From Fervidibacter sinensis (GTDB taxonomy: Bacteria; Armatimonadota; Fervidibacteria; Fervidibacterales; Fervidibacteraceae): DNA of 64,000 nt. Position numbers and translations under genes: made by a program. Location: assembly GCA_032161045.1 (NCBI GenBank), contig JAVHTH010000008.1. The stretch is one strand, 5' to 3'. This document shows, piece after piece, positions 17,088 through 26,715 of the stretch. Numbering within the stretch: position 1 is the first letter of the stretch; every line of letters begins with the position of its first letter. The notes below the pieces were generated by a model, which saw nothing but the letters and a program-made list of their open reading frames with translations, was not told where the DNA came from and made no database searches.

Positions 17088-20000
17088 TCAAAACTTGCCC
17101 AATGTTTGTTGCACCTCAGCGACATAGTGAAGGCTTTTTTGTCGCAAAATTTCGGCGATGCTTTCCCAGTCCGAAGAAGTGAATTGACGCACAACCTCAA
17201 GTGGTTCGGGTGAGTTCACGAACACGAAAGCGACTTTCGCTGACTCAGCGCCGAAAACTCGGTGAACCGCAAGGGCATATGCCTGTGCCTGAACGATATA
17301 ACGATTGTCAACCCTTGCTTCCGCGTCTTCACGCGAAGCGACCCTATCGGTCTTGAAATCAATGACCAACCACTCGTCGCCCTTGACGAGCAAGTCCCAA
17401 CGCCCAACAAGTTCAATTGGCGGATGTTCGTCATGTGGGTCAAGCCAAATTCGGAAATCAAGTTCGCGCCATTTCTGCGGCACGCTTTCAGCATAATGCC
17501 AAGCACGGGATTTAGAGGCGTTAGTCACAAACTTGCGCAAAATTTCGGCATCGCTCAATGCAGCATCAGGGTCAGCGCCAACGGTTTGAGCGAGCCAACG
17601 AACCTGCTCGTCGGACGGCGAGGTTATCCCTCGTTGAAGGCATTGGTGGACGATCAACCCCGCTTCAACTGGCGGCAATTTTGTCAAGGTCGGTGACGAT
17701 CGGTTTTGCAGCGGTTCGGGTTCAAATTCAATCAAGTCAGTGACGCTCAGCCTCAAAACCGAAGGCTTTGCGCTGGGCAAAGTTAAATCAGGCAATTCAA
17801 CCGTTGGGAGAGTTTCCGGATGTTCCAACCACTTGACTGCTTCAATGTCGGCAACTGTCGGTTTACCAACTTTCTGGGGCAACTCGGTCTCATTGACAGT
17901 TTCCCCCATCAACCAAATGGGGATTTTCCCCGCAATAAGGAACGGCTCATCTTGGCTTTTGCCAATGGGAACTTGAAGGGTATCAGCAACCAATTGCAAC
18001 CAATTTTTCCATCGCTTTTGCGATTTTTGTCTTTGCGCGCTACCTTCGCTTTGAGTCCCAACCAAAATGAGCCTGTCCTTCGCGCGAGTCCAAGCGACGA
18101 AGAGCAACCGTTCAAGTTCGGCGGTTTCCCGGATTTGACGAATTTCGTCAACCGCTTCAAATCTCTCTGTCTTCTTCGCTTCTCCGACTTCGTCCCTGAG
18201 CCTGACTGCCAAGCCGGCTTCTGGAGTAGCGACAATGCTTTCCCTCGTCTTGCCCGGCTCGGAAACTTCACCCAACATTGGCACGATTACGACCGGAAAC
18301 TCAAGCCCTTTTGCTGCGTGGATTGTCATGACTTGAACTGCGTCGGCAGTTGCGCCTGCAAGTGGTGGCTCTCCAATTCGGAATTCGCCTTCAAGCAAAA
18401 CCCTTGCGTATCTCGTCAAGCCCCTGATGTTCAGCCTCATGTCTTCGTTCAACTGCTGCGCTATTCGCAGGAACTTCCTGATGTTCGCCAACCTCTGCCT
18501 TCCATGTGGCAGCGCAGCGACGATGGTGTCGTAGCCTGTCTCGTTGATGACCCATTCCAATAACTCCCTCACACTAACCCTGTCAGCCCGCTTTTGCGCT
18601 TCTTCCAGCAAACCTTTCGCCCACTCCAATTTTCTTCGCTCGGAATCGGGCAACGAAAGTTCAACACTATCGCCGGACGCTCGTCCTCTCAGCCAAAGGG
18701 TTGCGTTTGAACCGTTGCTGAAAATCGCAAACAGGGTTTCATCGCTTACCCCGACCATCGGAGACCGAAGCCAAGCAGCCAAAGCCAAATCGTTGTCCGG
18801 TTCAGCGAGAACTTGAAGGAAATTCAACAGGTCTCGCGCTTCCATCGTTTCAAAAAAGCCGTAGCCAGTGATGATGTGATATGGGACACCGTATCGGCGC
18901 AGAGCGTCTTCAAAGGCAGAAGCGTTGACAAGTTCGCGCAAAAGCAAAGCGATGTCTCGGTAGGCAATGCCGCTTTCGTGGAGTTCCAAAATTCGCTTCG
19001 CAACCCAATCGGCTTCAAGCCTGAGTTTCTGCCACTTGCTCGGTTTACCTTCAACCATAAAAAACGCGAATTCAATTGGGACAGAGTCGTCGCTTTGTTC
19101 TCTCACCGGCTTCATTCGCTGCAAAGGCATCCTCACTTTTTGCTCAACCTCATTGGGACTTTCGCTGAGTTTGAAAATCCGCTCAAAAGCGTGGTTCGTC
19201 AACTCAACCAGAGCGGGAACGCTTCGGTAATTTTTGTCAAGGCTTTCACGCCTCCATCCGAGACGGTTTTTAGCCCAATCCCAAAGTTCATTGAAGACAC
19301 TGACATCGGCGTTTCGGAAACCGTAAATGGACTGCTGGCTGTCGCCTACACCGAAGAACCGAACTTTCGGCTCGTCTTCATCCCAACCGCAAATTAGTTT
19401 CAAGATTTCAACTTGCACTCGGTCGGTGTCTTGAAGTTCGTCCACGAGAATTCGCCTGTAGGTTTGGCGGATTTGCTGTCTGACCTGCTCTTTTTCTTTG
19501 AGCAATTTCCAAGTCCGAAGCAAAAGGTCATCGTAGTCAAGGGCGTTAATGCTGGCTTTCGCAGCGTCATAGGCTGCGGCTACATGTTCGTAGCAACGCT
19601 CAAGCGCCAATTCAGGTTCTTCCAATTCGCCAACTCGGTGAAGTATGGGTTCGCACTGCGCTTTTCTATACTCAATGAGCAGCCTCAAGTTGAGCATTTC
19701 CGTGAGCAACTCCACTGCCCTGTTGAAGCCCCAATGTTCCACGACTTTTTGAGCGTCGGTGAAAATTGGGTCGGAACTGTCGGAAAGTTTGTTCCAAAGC
19801 CATTGTTCGCAAACTTTGGTTTTGAGGGTTTGGGCTTCAAGTTCGTCAAGGATGCGGAAAGACGGGTCAATACCCGCTTCAAGTGCGAACCTGCGAAGCA
19901 ACCGGGCGCAAAAACTGTGGATCGTGCCGATAGGCGCTTCAGGTAGATGCTCAAGGATTTCGTCAATACGGGTTCGCCATTCCGTCAAAGGAACTTCTTG

Positions 20001-20273
20001 CCTTGCCTTCAACAGAACTCGGCTTATCCGTTCCTTCATTTCCGCAGCGGCTTTTTCCGTGAAAGTTATAGCGACCACCGACTCAGTATCCCAATCGCTG
20101 TGGCGCATCAAAAGTTCAAGGTAATGAGCGACGAGAACCCTCGTTTTTCCAGAGCCGGGACCTGCGTTCACGATTAAGTTCGCATCGTCAGTCATAGCCA
20201 ACTCAATTTGTTGGTCATCCAACGGATTTCCAAACTCATCGCAGAGCCAAGGGACAGGTCTTCGCTCCCCCAT
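17088..20273 (-). CDS. AddA/RecB-like UvrD-family helicase-nuclease
   Basis: A 1061-residue protein combining a superfamily 1A helicase with a C-terminal nuclease. The Q motif is DDQQIELAM, Walker A is GPGSGKT (38-44), motif Ia region VVAITFTEKAAAEMKERI, motif II VDELQDTD, motif III GDSQQSIYGFR, and later VMTIHAAKGLEFPVV and LLFVAWTRAKDRL. The nuclease domain carries Asp960, Asp972 and Lys974 (WDLLV then VIDFKTDR), matching PD-(D/E)XK. This is the architecture of AddA, which resects double-strand breaks with AddB; no AddB is encoded nearby, so it may act alone or with a distant partner. GGGTGA precedes ATG 20273, only 6 bp after the cysE stop, so the two are co-transcribed. Confidence 0.88.
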   Translation of the reverse strand: MGERRPVPWLCDEFGNPLDDQQIELAMTDDANLIVNAGPGSGKTRVLVAHYLELLMRHSDWDTESVVAITFTEKAAAEMKERISRVLLKARQEVPLTEWRTRIDEILEHLPEAPIGTIHSFCARLLRRFALEAGIDPSFRILDELEAQTLKTKVCEQWLWNKLSDSSDPIFTDAQKVVEHWGFNRAVELLTEMLNLRLLIEYRKAQCEPILHRVGELEEPELALERCYEHVAAAYDAAKASINALDYDDLLLRTWKLLKEKEQVRQQIRQTYRRILVDELQDTDRVQVEILKLICGWDEDEPKVRFFGVGDSQQSIYGFRNADVSVFNELWDWAKNRLGWRRESLDKNYRSVPALVELTNHAFERIFKLSESPNEVEQKVRMPLQRMKPVREQSDDSVPIEFAFFMVEGKPSKWQKLRLEADWVAKRILELHESGIAYRDIALLLRELVNASAFEDALRRYGVPYHIITGYGFFETMEARDLLNFLQVLAEPDNDLALAAWLRSPMVGVSDETLFAIFSNGSNATLWLRGRASGDSVELSLPDSERRKLEWAKGLLEEAQKRADRVSVRELLEWVINETGYDTIVAALPHGRQRLANIRKFLRIAQQLNEDMRLNIRGLTRYARVLLEGEFRIGEPPLAGATADAVQVMTIHAAKGLEFPVVIVPMLGEVSEPGKTRESIVATPEAGLAVRLRDEVGEAKKTERFEAVDEIRQIRETAELERLLFVAWTRAKDRLILVGTQSEGSAQRQKSQKRWKNWLQLVADTLQVPIGKSQDEPFLIAGKIPIWLMGETVNETELPQKVGKPTVADIEAVKWLEHPETLPTVELPDLTLPSAKPSVLRLSVTDLIEFEPEPLQNRSSPTLTKLPPVEAGLIVHQCLQRGITSPSDEQVRWLAQTVGADPDAALSDAEILRKFVTNASKSRAWHYAESVPQKWRELDFRIWLDPHDEHPPIELVGRWDLLVKGDEWLVIDFKTDRVASREDAEARVDNRYIVQAQAYALAVHRVFGAESAKVAFVFVNSPEPLEVVRQFTSSDWESIAEILRQKSLHYVAEVQQTLGKF

Positions 20274-20279
20274 TTCGGC

Positions 20280-20996
20280 TCACCCGTTTCGTTCGGGATC
20301 GTCAATAAATTCGTGAACGCGCAATCGTTCCAACGCCTCCACCCGACGCTTCAACTCCTCCAATTCGGATTGGATTTGGCGGAACATTTCAAGTTGGGGA
20401 TCAGGGATCCTGTGATGCTCCAACGGCTCAACTCTCACACCGTTGATGCTCACGACTTTCGCAGGGACACCGACAGCCGTTGCATTGGGCGGGACCGGCT
20501 TGACAACGACTGAACCCGCACCAATCCTTGAGTTATCGCCGATGGTTATGTTGCCCAAAATTATCGCACCTGCGCCTATGACCACATTGTTACCAATTGT
20601 TGGGTGACGCTTGCCTTTCTCTTTCCCCGTTCCACCGAGAGTGACACCCTGATACATGGTCACATTGTCGCCGACCTCTGCGGTTTCTCCAATGACGACA
20701 CCCGCTCCGTGATCAATGAACACACCTTTACCGATTTTTGCGCCGGGGTGAATTTCAATGTTCGTCAAGATGCGGTTGATATGGGAAATCAGGCGTGGCA
20801 GCACAGGCACGCCCAGTTTCCATAGCCAATGGGCAATCCTATGCATCCAAATTGCATGAACGCCCGGATAACACAAAACAATCTCCAACCAGCCGAAAAA
20901 ACCAGCACGCGCTGCAGGGTCTCGCTCAGGGACTACGAGAACATGCGAGACGAAATTGTCAAAAAACGATTGCCAGAGCCGTTTAAGCCAACTCAT
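20280..20996 (-). CDS. cysE: Serine O-acetyltransferase
   Basis: A 238-residue CysE that acetylates serine with acetyl-CoA to give O-acetylserine for cysteine synthesis. Its short N-terminal helical region (RDPAARA) is followed by a left-handed beta-helix of hexapeptide repeats (IEIHPGAKIGKGVFIDHGAG, VVIGETAEVGDNVTMYQGVT, LGGTGKEKGKRHPTIGNNV). It includes the catalytic His in IDHGAG and the loop GKEKGKRHP. It is the short SAT form, usual outside enterobacteria. The last 45 residues form a coiled-coil-like, glutamate-rich tail. It is followed closely by the AddA-like gene. Confidence 0.94.
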   Translation of the reverse strand: MSWLKRLWQSFFDNFVSHVLVVPERDPAARAGFFGWLEIVLCYPGVHAIWMHRIAHWLWKLGVPVLPRLISHINRILTNIEIHPGAKIGKGVFIDHGAGVVIGETAEVGDNVTMYQGVTLGGTGKEKGKRHPTIGNNVVIGAGAIILGNITIGDNSRIGAGSVVVKPVPPNATAVGVPAKVVSINGVRVEPLEHHRIPDPQLEMFRQIQSELEELKRRVEALERLRVHEFIDDPERNG

Positions 20997-21073
20997 CGTC
21001 GTTCCCCCTTCTCAGCAAAGCCAAATTGGCGGTTGGGTTTTACAGGTAAAATTGTGGCACAGTCTCCCCAACT

Positions 21074-22087
21074 TCAGAAGAAACGGACTTCTTCATCAGC
21101 GGGTTCCGAAAAGGCACCCAACTCTGTCAAGATGCGGCGGCGCACTTCTAACAAAGTGTCGCGCTGTGGTTGTTGAGTCCATAGCAGAGAACGGCGAACG
21201 GCATTATCAAACAAAACCCGGGCAGGTTCTCCTTTGAGACCGCACCTGCGAAATGCGTAAAGAATTTGACGACCATACAAGTCAGCACTTGCCTCGTCAC
21301 CGTAACCTGTAACTGGCTGTCGCCGATAAGTCATCCTCGTAACTTCTCCCACAAGCCCATCCGCCAGAAGCAACGACAAACACGGGACTCCCTCCCAACC
21401 GTATCTCAGCAAATCAAGGTCAGGAAATCGCTTGTGTTCCTCCTCCATAACTTGGCAAGCGAATTTGGCTGACTGGGTTGTGAACAGTTTGTAACCCGAC
21501 ATGAAGTCAGGTGGGTCAGCGGTGTGGAAAGCACAATATGTCAAGTTCGGGACTTTGCCTTCCCTCGCCAAAGCGAACTTAGCGGTTTCCAGCATAATCT
21601 CGTCGGTGATTCGTTCCCACTCACCTCTCGTGAAACTCATCGGAAAATGCAAAGCATTGCGACGACCGATGATGATGAAGAAATCGGTTTGCTGCTCTCG
21701 CTCAATCAGCCGAGCAAGTTGCCAAAGTCGCGGCAAATCGGAAAGCCAATGGTCGTTGTCAGAATCTCGGATGGCGATGTAGTTTGGCTTATTCGCCTCA
21801 ATCAAGCGTTTGATGCCAGCAACCACTGCTCCACCTTTCCCCATGTTCCGCTCCAACATCACGACTGACCAACCTTCTCCCCGCAAAACTTTCTGCACTT
21901 GTTTTAGCGGTTTCAAACACCACTCGCAACCGTCTAACACGAGAACTACTCTCTCGGGGAGAAGAAAAACATCCCAGCCCTCAAGTGTGGCTAACAGCAA
22001 CTCTTCCACTCGTTCCAAAGGGGTTTCGGGAGCGAACCAAACTGGAACGACCATGCCTGTAGTTTGCCTGATTGTTTTGACATCCAT
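21074..22087 (-). CDS. Family 2-like glycosyltransferase
   Basis: A 337-residue GT-A fold protein. The nucleotide-sugar-binding half shows VVPVWFAP, VVLVLDGCEWC, the NMGKGGAVVAGI segment and an acidic DSDNDHW motif that fits the metal-binding DxD. The C-terminal half includes FPDLDLLRYGWEGVP. It most resembles glucosylglycerate or mannosylglycerate synthase-like family 2/81 enzymes, but this is tentative. ATG 22087 is preferred because GAGGGG lies 6 bp before it; the frame is open further upstream but runs into the repeat cluster. No membrane segment is seen, so it is probably cytoplasmic. Confidence 0.75.
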   Translation of the reverse strand: MDVKTIRQTTGMVVPVWFAPETPLERVEELLLATLEGWDVFLLPERVVLVLDGCEWCLKPLKQVQKVLRGEGWSVVMLERNMGKGGAVVAGIKRLIEANKPNYIAIRDSDNDHWLSDLPRLWQLARLIEREQQTDFFIIIGRRNALHFPMSFTRGEWERITDEIMLETAKFALAREGKVPNLTYCAFHTADPPDFMSGYKLFTTQSAKFACQVMEEEHKRFPDLDLLRYGWEGVPCLSLLLADGLVGEVTRMTYRRQPVTGYGDEASADLYGRQILYAFRRCGLKGEPARVLFDNAVRRSLLWTQQPQRDTLLEVRRRILTELGAFSEPADEEVRFF

Positions 22088-22174
22088 GTCCATCCCCTCG
22101 CAACCTTGTCGCTTCACACCATAGGCTTTAGTCAGTGACTGGTGCCTCATGAAAATGAGTGCCAAGTCCGTTTG

Positions 22175-22375
22175 GCAAGATGGGAAGGCAAGGCTCCTGC
22201 CGAGCCGAAAAATTGCTGTTTCGGACGGTTGGACTCCTGCCCGACCAAGATGAAAATCGGCTTGATGTAGGGCGCGGTTTTATACCGCGCCGATGAAAAT
22301 TTTGTCGGCAGGGTGTAAAACCCTGCCCTACAAGGGAAATTGGGCGCGCCAGAGGCATGCCCTCCGAAGCATTTC
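22175..22375. repeat. Composite palindromic cluster, second copy
   Basis: The blocks occur in the same order as at 10440-10780: a GGCAAGGCTCCTGCC hairpin, a second CTCCTGCCCGACC block, one 65-bp element (22267-22331) and a GGCGCGCC-AGA-GGCATGCC hairpin (22343-22361), then CTCCGAA. It touches the sbcC stop codon. Confidence 0.8.
22267..22331. repeat. 65-bp REPIN-like element, copy C
   Basis: Exactly 65 bp with the same 27-11-27 layout as the copies at 10567 and 10651. It differs by a few bases, including TTTTATACC in the left arm. Confidence 0.8.
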
Positions 22376-25300
22376 AGCCTACAGCGTCGGTAATTTCCTG
22401 TTGGTCGCGCACGATAAGGCGACATTGGGAGCCAGTGCTGCTTTTAGTGACCTCAATGAGTGCAGGGAAGTAATCACGGAACTCGTCAAGGTGGGTGACA
22501 ATTAGGACGCGAGCAAACTCCTTTGAGACAGTTTGGATTGCGTCAACGATCGCTTCTAATCCTTCCTTATCCTGTGAACCAAAGCCCTCATCAATGATGA
22601 GAGTTCTCAAGGGAGCACCAGCGCGATGGGATAGCAACCGAGCCAGTGCCACTCGGACGGCGAAATCAATCCTGAACTTTTCTCCGCCACTGTAAAGTTC
22701 ATACGCCCGGTCACCCAATTCGTCGGAAACAACGATTGCCAAAGTTTCTCTCTGACCGCCAGATTCCGTTGGGGTTTCAAGTTCAAACCTAAGTTGCATC
22801 CGACCGCGAGTTAGTTGTGCGAGCAATCGGTTGGCTTCCCACTCAAGCCACTGAACGGCGTTGCGCAAAATCATTTTCGGTATCCCGTTTCGCCCAAACG
22901 CTTCGGCAAGCAATTCATAGTCTTGTTTTTCACCGCGCAATTGATCAAGCCTCTGTTCCAATTCCGTCTTTTCCTGTTCTCGCTGCTTCAGTTCTTCCAA
23001 CCTCTGCCTCAACGCCCCAAGTTCCTCGTTCAACCGATGCAGTTCGTTCTCCCTCGCTTTTCTTCGTCCCTGAAGTTCGTTGAGTTGCTCCTCAACCTCA
23101 GGGAGTTGAGAAATTCGTTCCTGCAACACTTTGACTTGAGCGTCAATTTCTCTCATCCGCTTTTCGCTATCTGCGATTCTTTGCTTTGCTTGCTCAATCC
23201 ATTCTTGAAGTTTCGGCACTTCACTTTTTGCGGTTTGAAGTTGCTGCCACCATTGCGGTATATGCTGGTTCTTCTGAAGCCAATCCCTCAACTGTTGGTG
23301 CTTGTTCCCATCGTATCCCAAACTGCGAATGGCTTTGTCCACTCGCTCAAGTTTTTCCCGCTCATCGTGGGCGAAATCTCCTGTTGACAGTTTTTGTTTG
23401 AGTGCAGCGACCTCAGACGCCAGTTTTTGCAGCCGTTCTTGCAATGACGAAGTCTCTTTTTCGGCTTGGCGGATTTGCTCAATTTCGCTCTCAAACCTTG
23501 CAAGCAATTCAACTTTTTGTCGCCATTGTTGGTGAATGGCGGGGTCATAGCCTATGGTTCGTTCCTTCGCTTCTAACTCTTGTCTCCTTTCCTGCCATTG
23601 ACTTTCCGCCTCGGATTTTCGGCGCTGCAACGATTCCCACTCCGACCTCAACTTTTTCAATTCCTCTTCTGCGTTGGAGATTTCCGATAGCCTTTGCTGA
23701 ATTTCGCCGATTTGGCGTTCTAATTCGGGCAACTGACGAAGTTCGGTTTCCGCTTTTTCAATCTGGGCGTTCAGTTGCTCAAGGGCTTTTTTCAACTTCT
23801 CCATTTCCTGCTCGGTCTCGGCGATTTCTACTTCGTATCGCTCCACCTCTTTCACCAATTTCCGTCGCAGCGAAGCGAGTTTTTGTGGGGTCAAAACTGT
23901 CTCGCACAAGGGACATTTCGGCTCGCCAGCGTGTTCCTCAAGCAGGTGAAGTTTTTCGCGAGTTTCCTCCCTCGCTTTTTGCAATTGCTCTTGGCGAGTG
24001 GCGAGCATGGTAATTTGACCGTTAAGTTGCTCTCGCTTATTTCGGGCATTGTCAAGGAATTGTTGCCACTCGTTGAGTTTCTCCTTTGCTTCTTGAAGTT
24101 GCTTCAACCGTTGCTCAACTTGCGGTTTTTGGAAGACCCTGCTTTCAAGTTGAGTTTGAGCCTGTTGCAACTTGCCCTCAAGTTGAGCCCACCTTTCCTT
24201 TTCTGCAGCAATTTCTCGTTCAAGTTGAGTGCGTTGTTGCTGAAGTTCAAGCCACTGCCTTTGTTTTTCGTCCCATTCTTTCAAGGTTTCGCGAGCCTTT
24301 TTAAGTTCGTCAAGTCCGCGCTTGACTTCTTCCCCTCTGCCGAGCAACCTTTCCAACTCTTTTAAGCGTTCGTTGGTGTTGACTTCGTCCCGTTCCATTG
24401 CTTTGAGTTTGCTTTCAAGTTCAGCCTTCGCTTTCAAGATGGCTTGTTCAAGTTGGTGTCGCTGTTGCTCCAACTCGCGCAGTTGACTTGCCTTTTCGCT
24501 GAGCGACCTTTCCGCTTCTTGCGCTTGAAGGAATTTTCGCATCGCTTCAGTTATTTGCTGCTCTTTAGCAAGCACTTTTTTCCACTGTTCCAGTCTCCCC
24601 TCAAACTCCCGTATTTCCTTTTGCGTTTGGGCTATTTGCTGCTCGTGCACTTTCTTCTCGTTCTGCAACCTATCAAGTTGCGCCTTTTGAGCCAGCAAAT
24701 TTTCTCGCCTTTTCTGAACCTGCTTGATTTCCTCGTCCGTTTGTTGGAGCATTTGTTCCATGTGGTCCCTTTCCTGCCGCTTCCTTTCAAATTCCTTGAC
24801 AACCTGTGGGGTTTGGCTGATCTCGGCTTCAATTTGGCTTAGACGCCATTGCCCCTCGTTTATTTGGGCGTTGAGCACTCTCACTTGCTCCCTTGCTTTT
24901 TCAGCGAGTTTTTCGTAAACATCAAGCCCCAAAACCTGAGCGAGCAAGTCTCGCCTTTCCGCAGGGGCAAGGTCCATGAACCTTCCCGATTGTCCCTGTG
25001 GCATGAAGACGGTGTTGACAAAAGTCTCGTAGTCCATTCTCAGCAACTTTTGAATTTCGCGCTCAACGGCTGTGACCCTGCCATCGGTCACGATGCTGCG
25101 CCACTTGTTGCCATCAACCCATTGCTCCAAATAGGCGATGTGGGCTCCTGATTTCCTTGAAAATCGTCGCCTCACTCGGTAAAGTTGACCGTCAACATCA
25201 AATTCCAAGGTGACAGACATTTCGGTTGCGCCTTTGCGGAGAAGTTCCAAATTTCGGTTTGACCTCGCCTTGCCGAAGAGCGCCCAAGTTATTGCGTCCA

Positions 25301-25424
25301 AGAGGGCAGATTTGCCCGCTCCGTTGTTCCCGACAAGTGCCGCCATGTGAACTCCCCGTAAGTCAATTTCCTGCGGGTCGCCGTAACTCAAAAAATTGTG
25401 GACTTGCAACTTAATTGGCACCAT
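22374..25424 (-). CDS. sbcC: SbcC/Rad50-like SMC ATPase
   Basis: A 1016-residue ATPase that with SbcD forms the nuclease complex processing DNA ends and hairpins. The N-terminal ABC half has Walker A GNNGAGKS (32-39) and the Q-loop FMPQGQ. Long coiled coils, very rich in Gln, Glu, Lys and Arg, occupy about residues 180-860. They are interrupted by the zinc hook C504-PLC507, which dimerises the arms. The C-terminal half has the signature LYSGGEKFRIDFAVRVALA, Walker B LIIDEGFGSQD and the H-loop VTHLDEF. It starts 22 bp after sbcD in the same operon. The last residues lie against the repeat cluster, so the extreme C-terminus may have been remodelled. Confidence 0.95.
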   Translation of the reverse strand: MVPIKLQVHNFLSYGDPQEIDLRGVHMAALVGNNGAGKSALLDAITWALFGKARSNRNLELLRKGATEMSVTLEFDVDGQLYRVRRRFSRKSGAHIAYLEQWVDGNKWRSIVTDGRVTAVEREIQKLLRMDYETFVNTVFMPQGQSGRFMDLAPAERRDLLAQVLGLDVYEKLAEKAREQVRVLNAQINEGQWRLSQIEAEISQTPQVVKEFERKRQERDHMEQMLQQTDEEIKQVQKRRENLLAQKAQLDRLQNEKKVHEQQIAQTQKEIREFEGRLEQWKKVLAKEQQITEAMRKFLQAQEAERSLSEKASQLRELEQQRHQLEQAILKAKAELESKLKAMERDEVNTNERLKELERLLGRGEEVKRGLDELKKARETLKEWDEKQRQWLELQQQRTQLEREIAAEKERWAQLEGKLQQAQTQLESRVFQKPQVEQRLKQLQEAKEKLNEWQQFLDNARNKREQLNGQITMLATRQEQLQKAREETREKLHLLEEHAGEPKCPLCETVLTPQKLASLRRKLVKEVERYEVEIAETEQEMEKLKKALEQLNAQIEKAETELRQLPELERQIGEIQQRLSEISNAEEELKKLRSEWESLQRRKSEAESQWQERRQELEAKERTIGYDPAIHQQWRQKVELLARFESEIEQIRQAEKETSSLQERLQKLASEVAALKQKLSTGDFAHDEREKLERVDKAIRSLGYDGNKHQQLRDWLQKNQHIPQWWQQLQTAKSEVPKLQEWIEQAKQRIADSEKRMREIDAQVKVLQERISQLPEVEEQLNELQGRRKARENELHRLNEELGALRQRLEELKQREQEKTELEQRLDQLRGEKQDYELLAEAFGRNGIPKMILRNAVQWLEWEANRLLAQLTRGRMQLRFELETPTESGGQRETLAIVVSDELGDRAYELYSGGEKFRIDFAVRVALARLLSHRAGAPLRTLIIDEGFGSQDKEGLEAIVDAIQTVSKEFARVLIVTHLDEFRDYFPALIEVTKSSTGSQCRLIVRDQQEITDAVG

Positions 25425-25446
25425 GGGGAATCACTCCCTCTCTCGC

Positions 25447-26715
25447 CTAAACATTCTCCATCAACTTTTGAGCCAACTCCAAAAGGCGTTTCTTTCGCTC
25501 TTTAAGTTGCTTGTCACTTCGTGACTTTCCCTCAAGCCATTCTTCCAAAAGGCGAACCGGGTTTTGATGCAACAACTGTTCAAATTCCTCGGGTGCCCTG
25601 CTAACTGGTTCTTCTATCTCGGGCTTTTCCTCAGTCCGCATTTCAATTGCAGCGATACAATCGGCTCGCTTTTCAAGGATTTCCCGCAACTTGCCCAAGT
25701 TGATTTGGTCCCGTTGGGCTTCGTTGATAAAAATGTGGACCCGCACGACAGCGCCATCTATCTGCGGGTTAGAGTTGAGCGATTCAATTGCAGTTTGAGT
25801 TGGGTTGGTTGAATTTCGGACATCCAATTTGACAGTGATGAACGGACGGGTCGGTGCTTGGACGAACTGCCATTTCGCTTCCCAATGTCCTCGTTGCGTC
25901 CTCTCTAAATCCACGATGACGAAACCTTTCGGTTGTTTCTCCTCACCGAAGTCTAACCTTCCCAAACTTCCGGCATAAACGATTGGCGGTGAGAAGTCCT
26001 CAATTGCTTGGTGGCGATGAATGTGTCCGAGAGCGATATAAGCGAACCGCTGATGCCTTAGAACGCTTGGCGGGACTATAGGCTCTGAAAAAGATGTCAA
26101 GATTCGTTCCGAGCCAGAAAACTCTGCACCTTGGACCCAGATGTGACCGACCAAAATCGCTGGCGCTTCAGATTGGACGCTTTTGCTGAGTAAGTATTCA
26201 ACCCACTCTTGCACTCTCCTGCCCATCAATTGTTGAATCTTATCTTCGTCAAGTCCTTTCTCCTCTTCAACGGAGATAAGGGCACGGCGCGGCAAGTAAG
26301 GAAGACAGAAGACTTGGAACTCGCCTTTCCGCGTGGGCAGCGAAATCACTTCAGGTCGGCGAACAAAAATGACCCCCGGGATTTTCACTACGCTAAAAAT
26401 GTCAAGGGCTGAAGCCTCGCCGTAACTTGGTGGCAGGTCGTGGTTGCCAGCCAAAATCAGCACAGCGATGTTTCGTTCTGACAAAGAGATTATGCGTTTG
26501 ATGAATTCGCGTTGGGGTAGCGGGTCGGGACGGCGTGAATGGTAGGCATCCCCAGCGAACACAACAGCGTCCACATCTTTGTCAATTGCCGTCTCAACCA
26601 TGAAATCCATACAGCGCAGGAAATCTTTAAGTTGAGTGTGCACCCCCGTCTCCGGATCTCTCCTGCCGTAAATCTCCGCCCCAAGGTGAGTGTCAGAAAA
26701 GTGCAAAATTCTCAT
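25447..26715 (-). CDS. sbcD: SbcD/Mre11-like nuclease subunit
   Basis: A 422-residue metallophosphoesterase-type nuclease, partner of SbcC. Metal-binding motifs appear in order: FSDTHLG (residues 6-12), VFAGDAYHS, LAGNHD, VGHIWV and LGHIHRHQ. ATG 26715 is chosen because the Mre11 motif begins immediately and AAGGGAG lies upstream; a longer reading from 26793 adds only 26 unconserved residues. The C-terminal third is the capping/SbcC-binding region and ends in a basic stretch (SRSDKQLKERKKRLL). Together with sbcC it forms a standard two-gene operon. Confidence 0.94.
   Translation of the reverse strand: MRILHFSDTHLGAEIYGRRDPETGVHTQLKDFLRCMDFMVETAIDKDVDAVVFAGDAYHSRRPDPLPQREFIKRIISLSERNIAVLILAGNHDLPPSYGEASALDIFSVVKIPGVIFVRRPEVISLPTRKGEFQVFCLPYLPRRALISVEEEKGLDEDKIQQLMGRRVQEWVEYLLSKSVQSEAPAILVGHIWVQGAEFSGSERILTSFSEPIVPPSVLRHQRFAYIALGHIHRHQAIEDFSPPIVYAGSLGRLDFGEEKQPKGFVIVDLERTQRGHWEAKWQFVQAPTRPFITVKLDVRNSTNPTQTAIESLNSNPQIDGAVVRVHIFINEAQRDQINLGKLREILEKRADCIAAIEMRTEEKPEIEEPVSRAPEEFEQLLHQNPVRLLEEWLEGKSRSDKQLKERKKRLLELAQKLMENV

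Noticed and set aside
17820..18563. Rightward open frame of 247 codons over the AddA-like gene
   Set aside because: Composition is that of reversed helicase codons; no motif and no start signal.
22815..24842. Several leucine/phenylalanine-rich rightward frames over sbcC
   Set aside because: They are the antisense of Gln/Glu/Lys coiled-coil codons, which always look hydrophobic, and are not membrane proteins.
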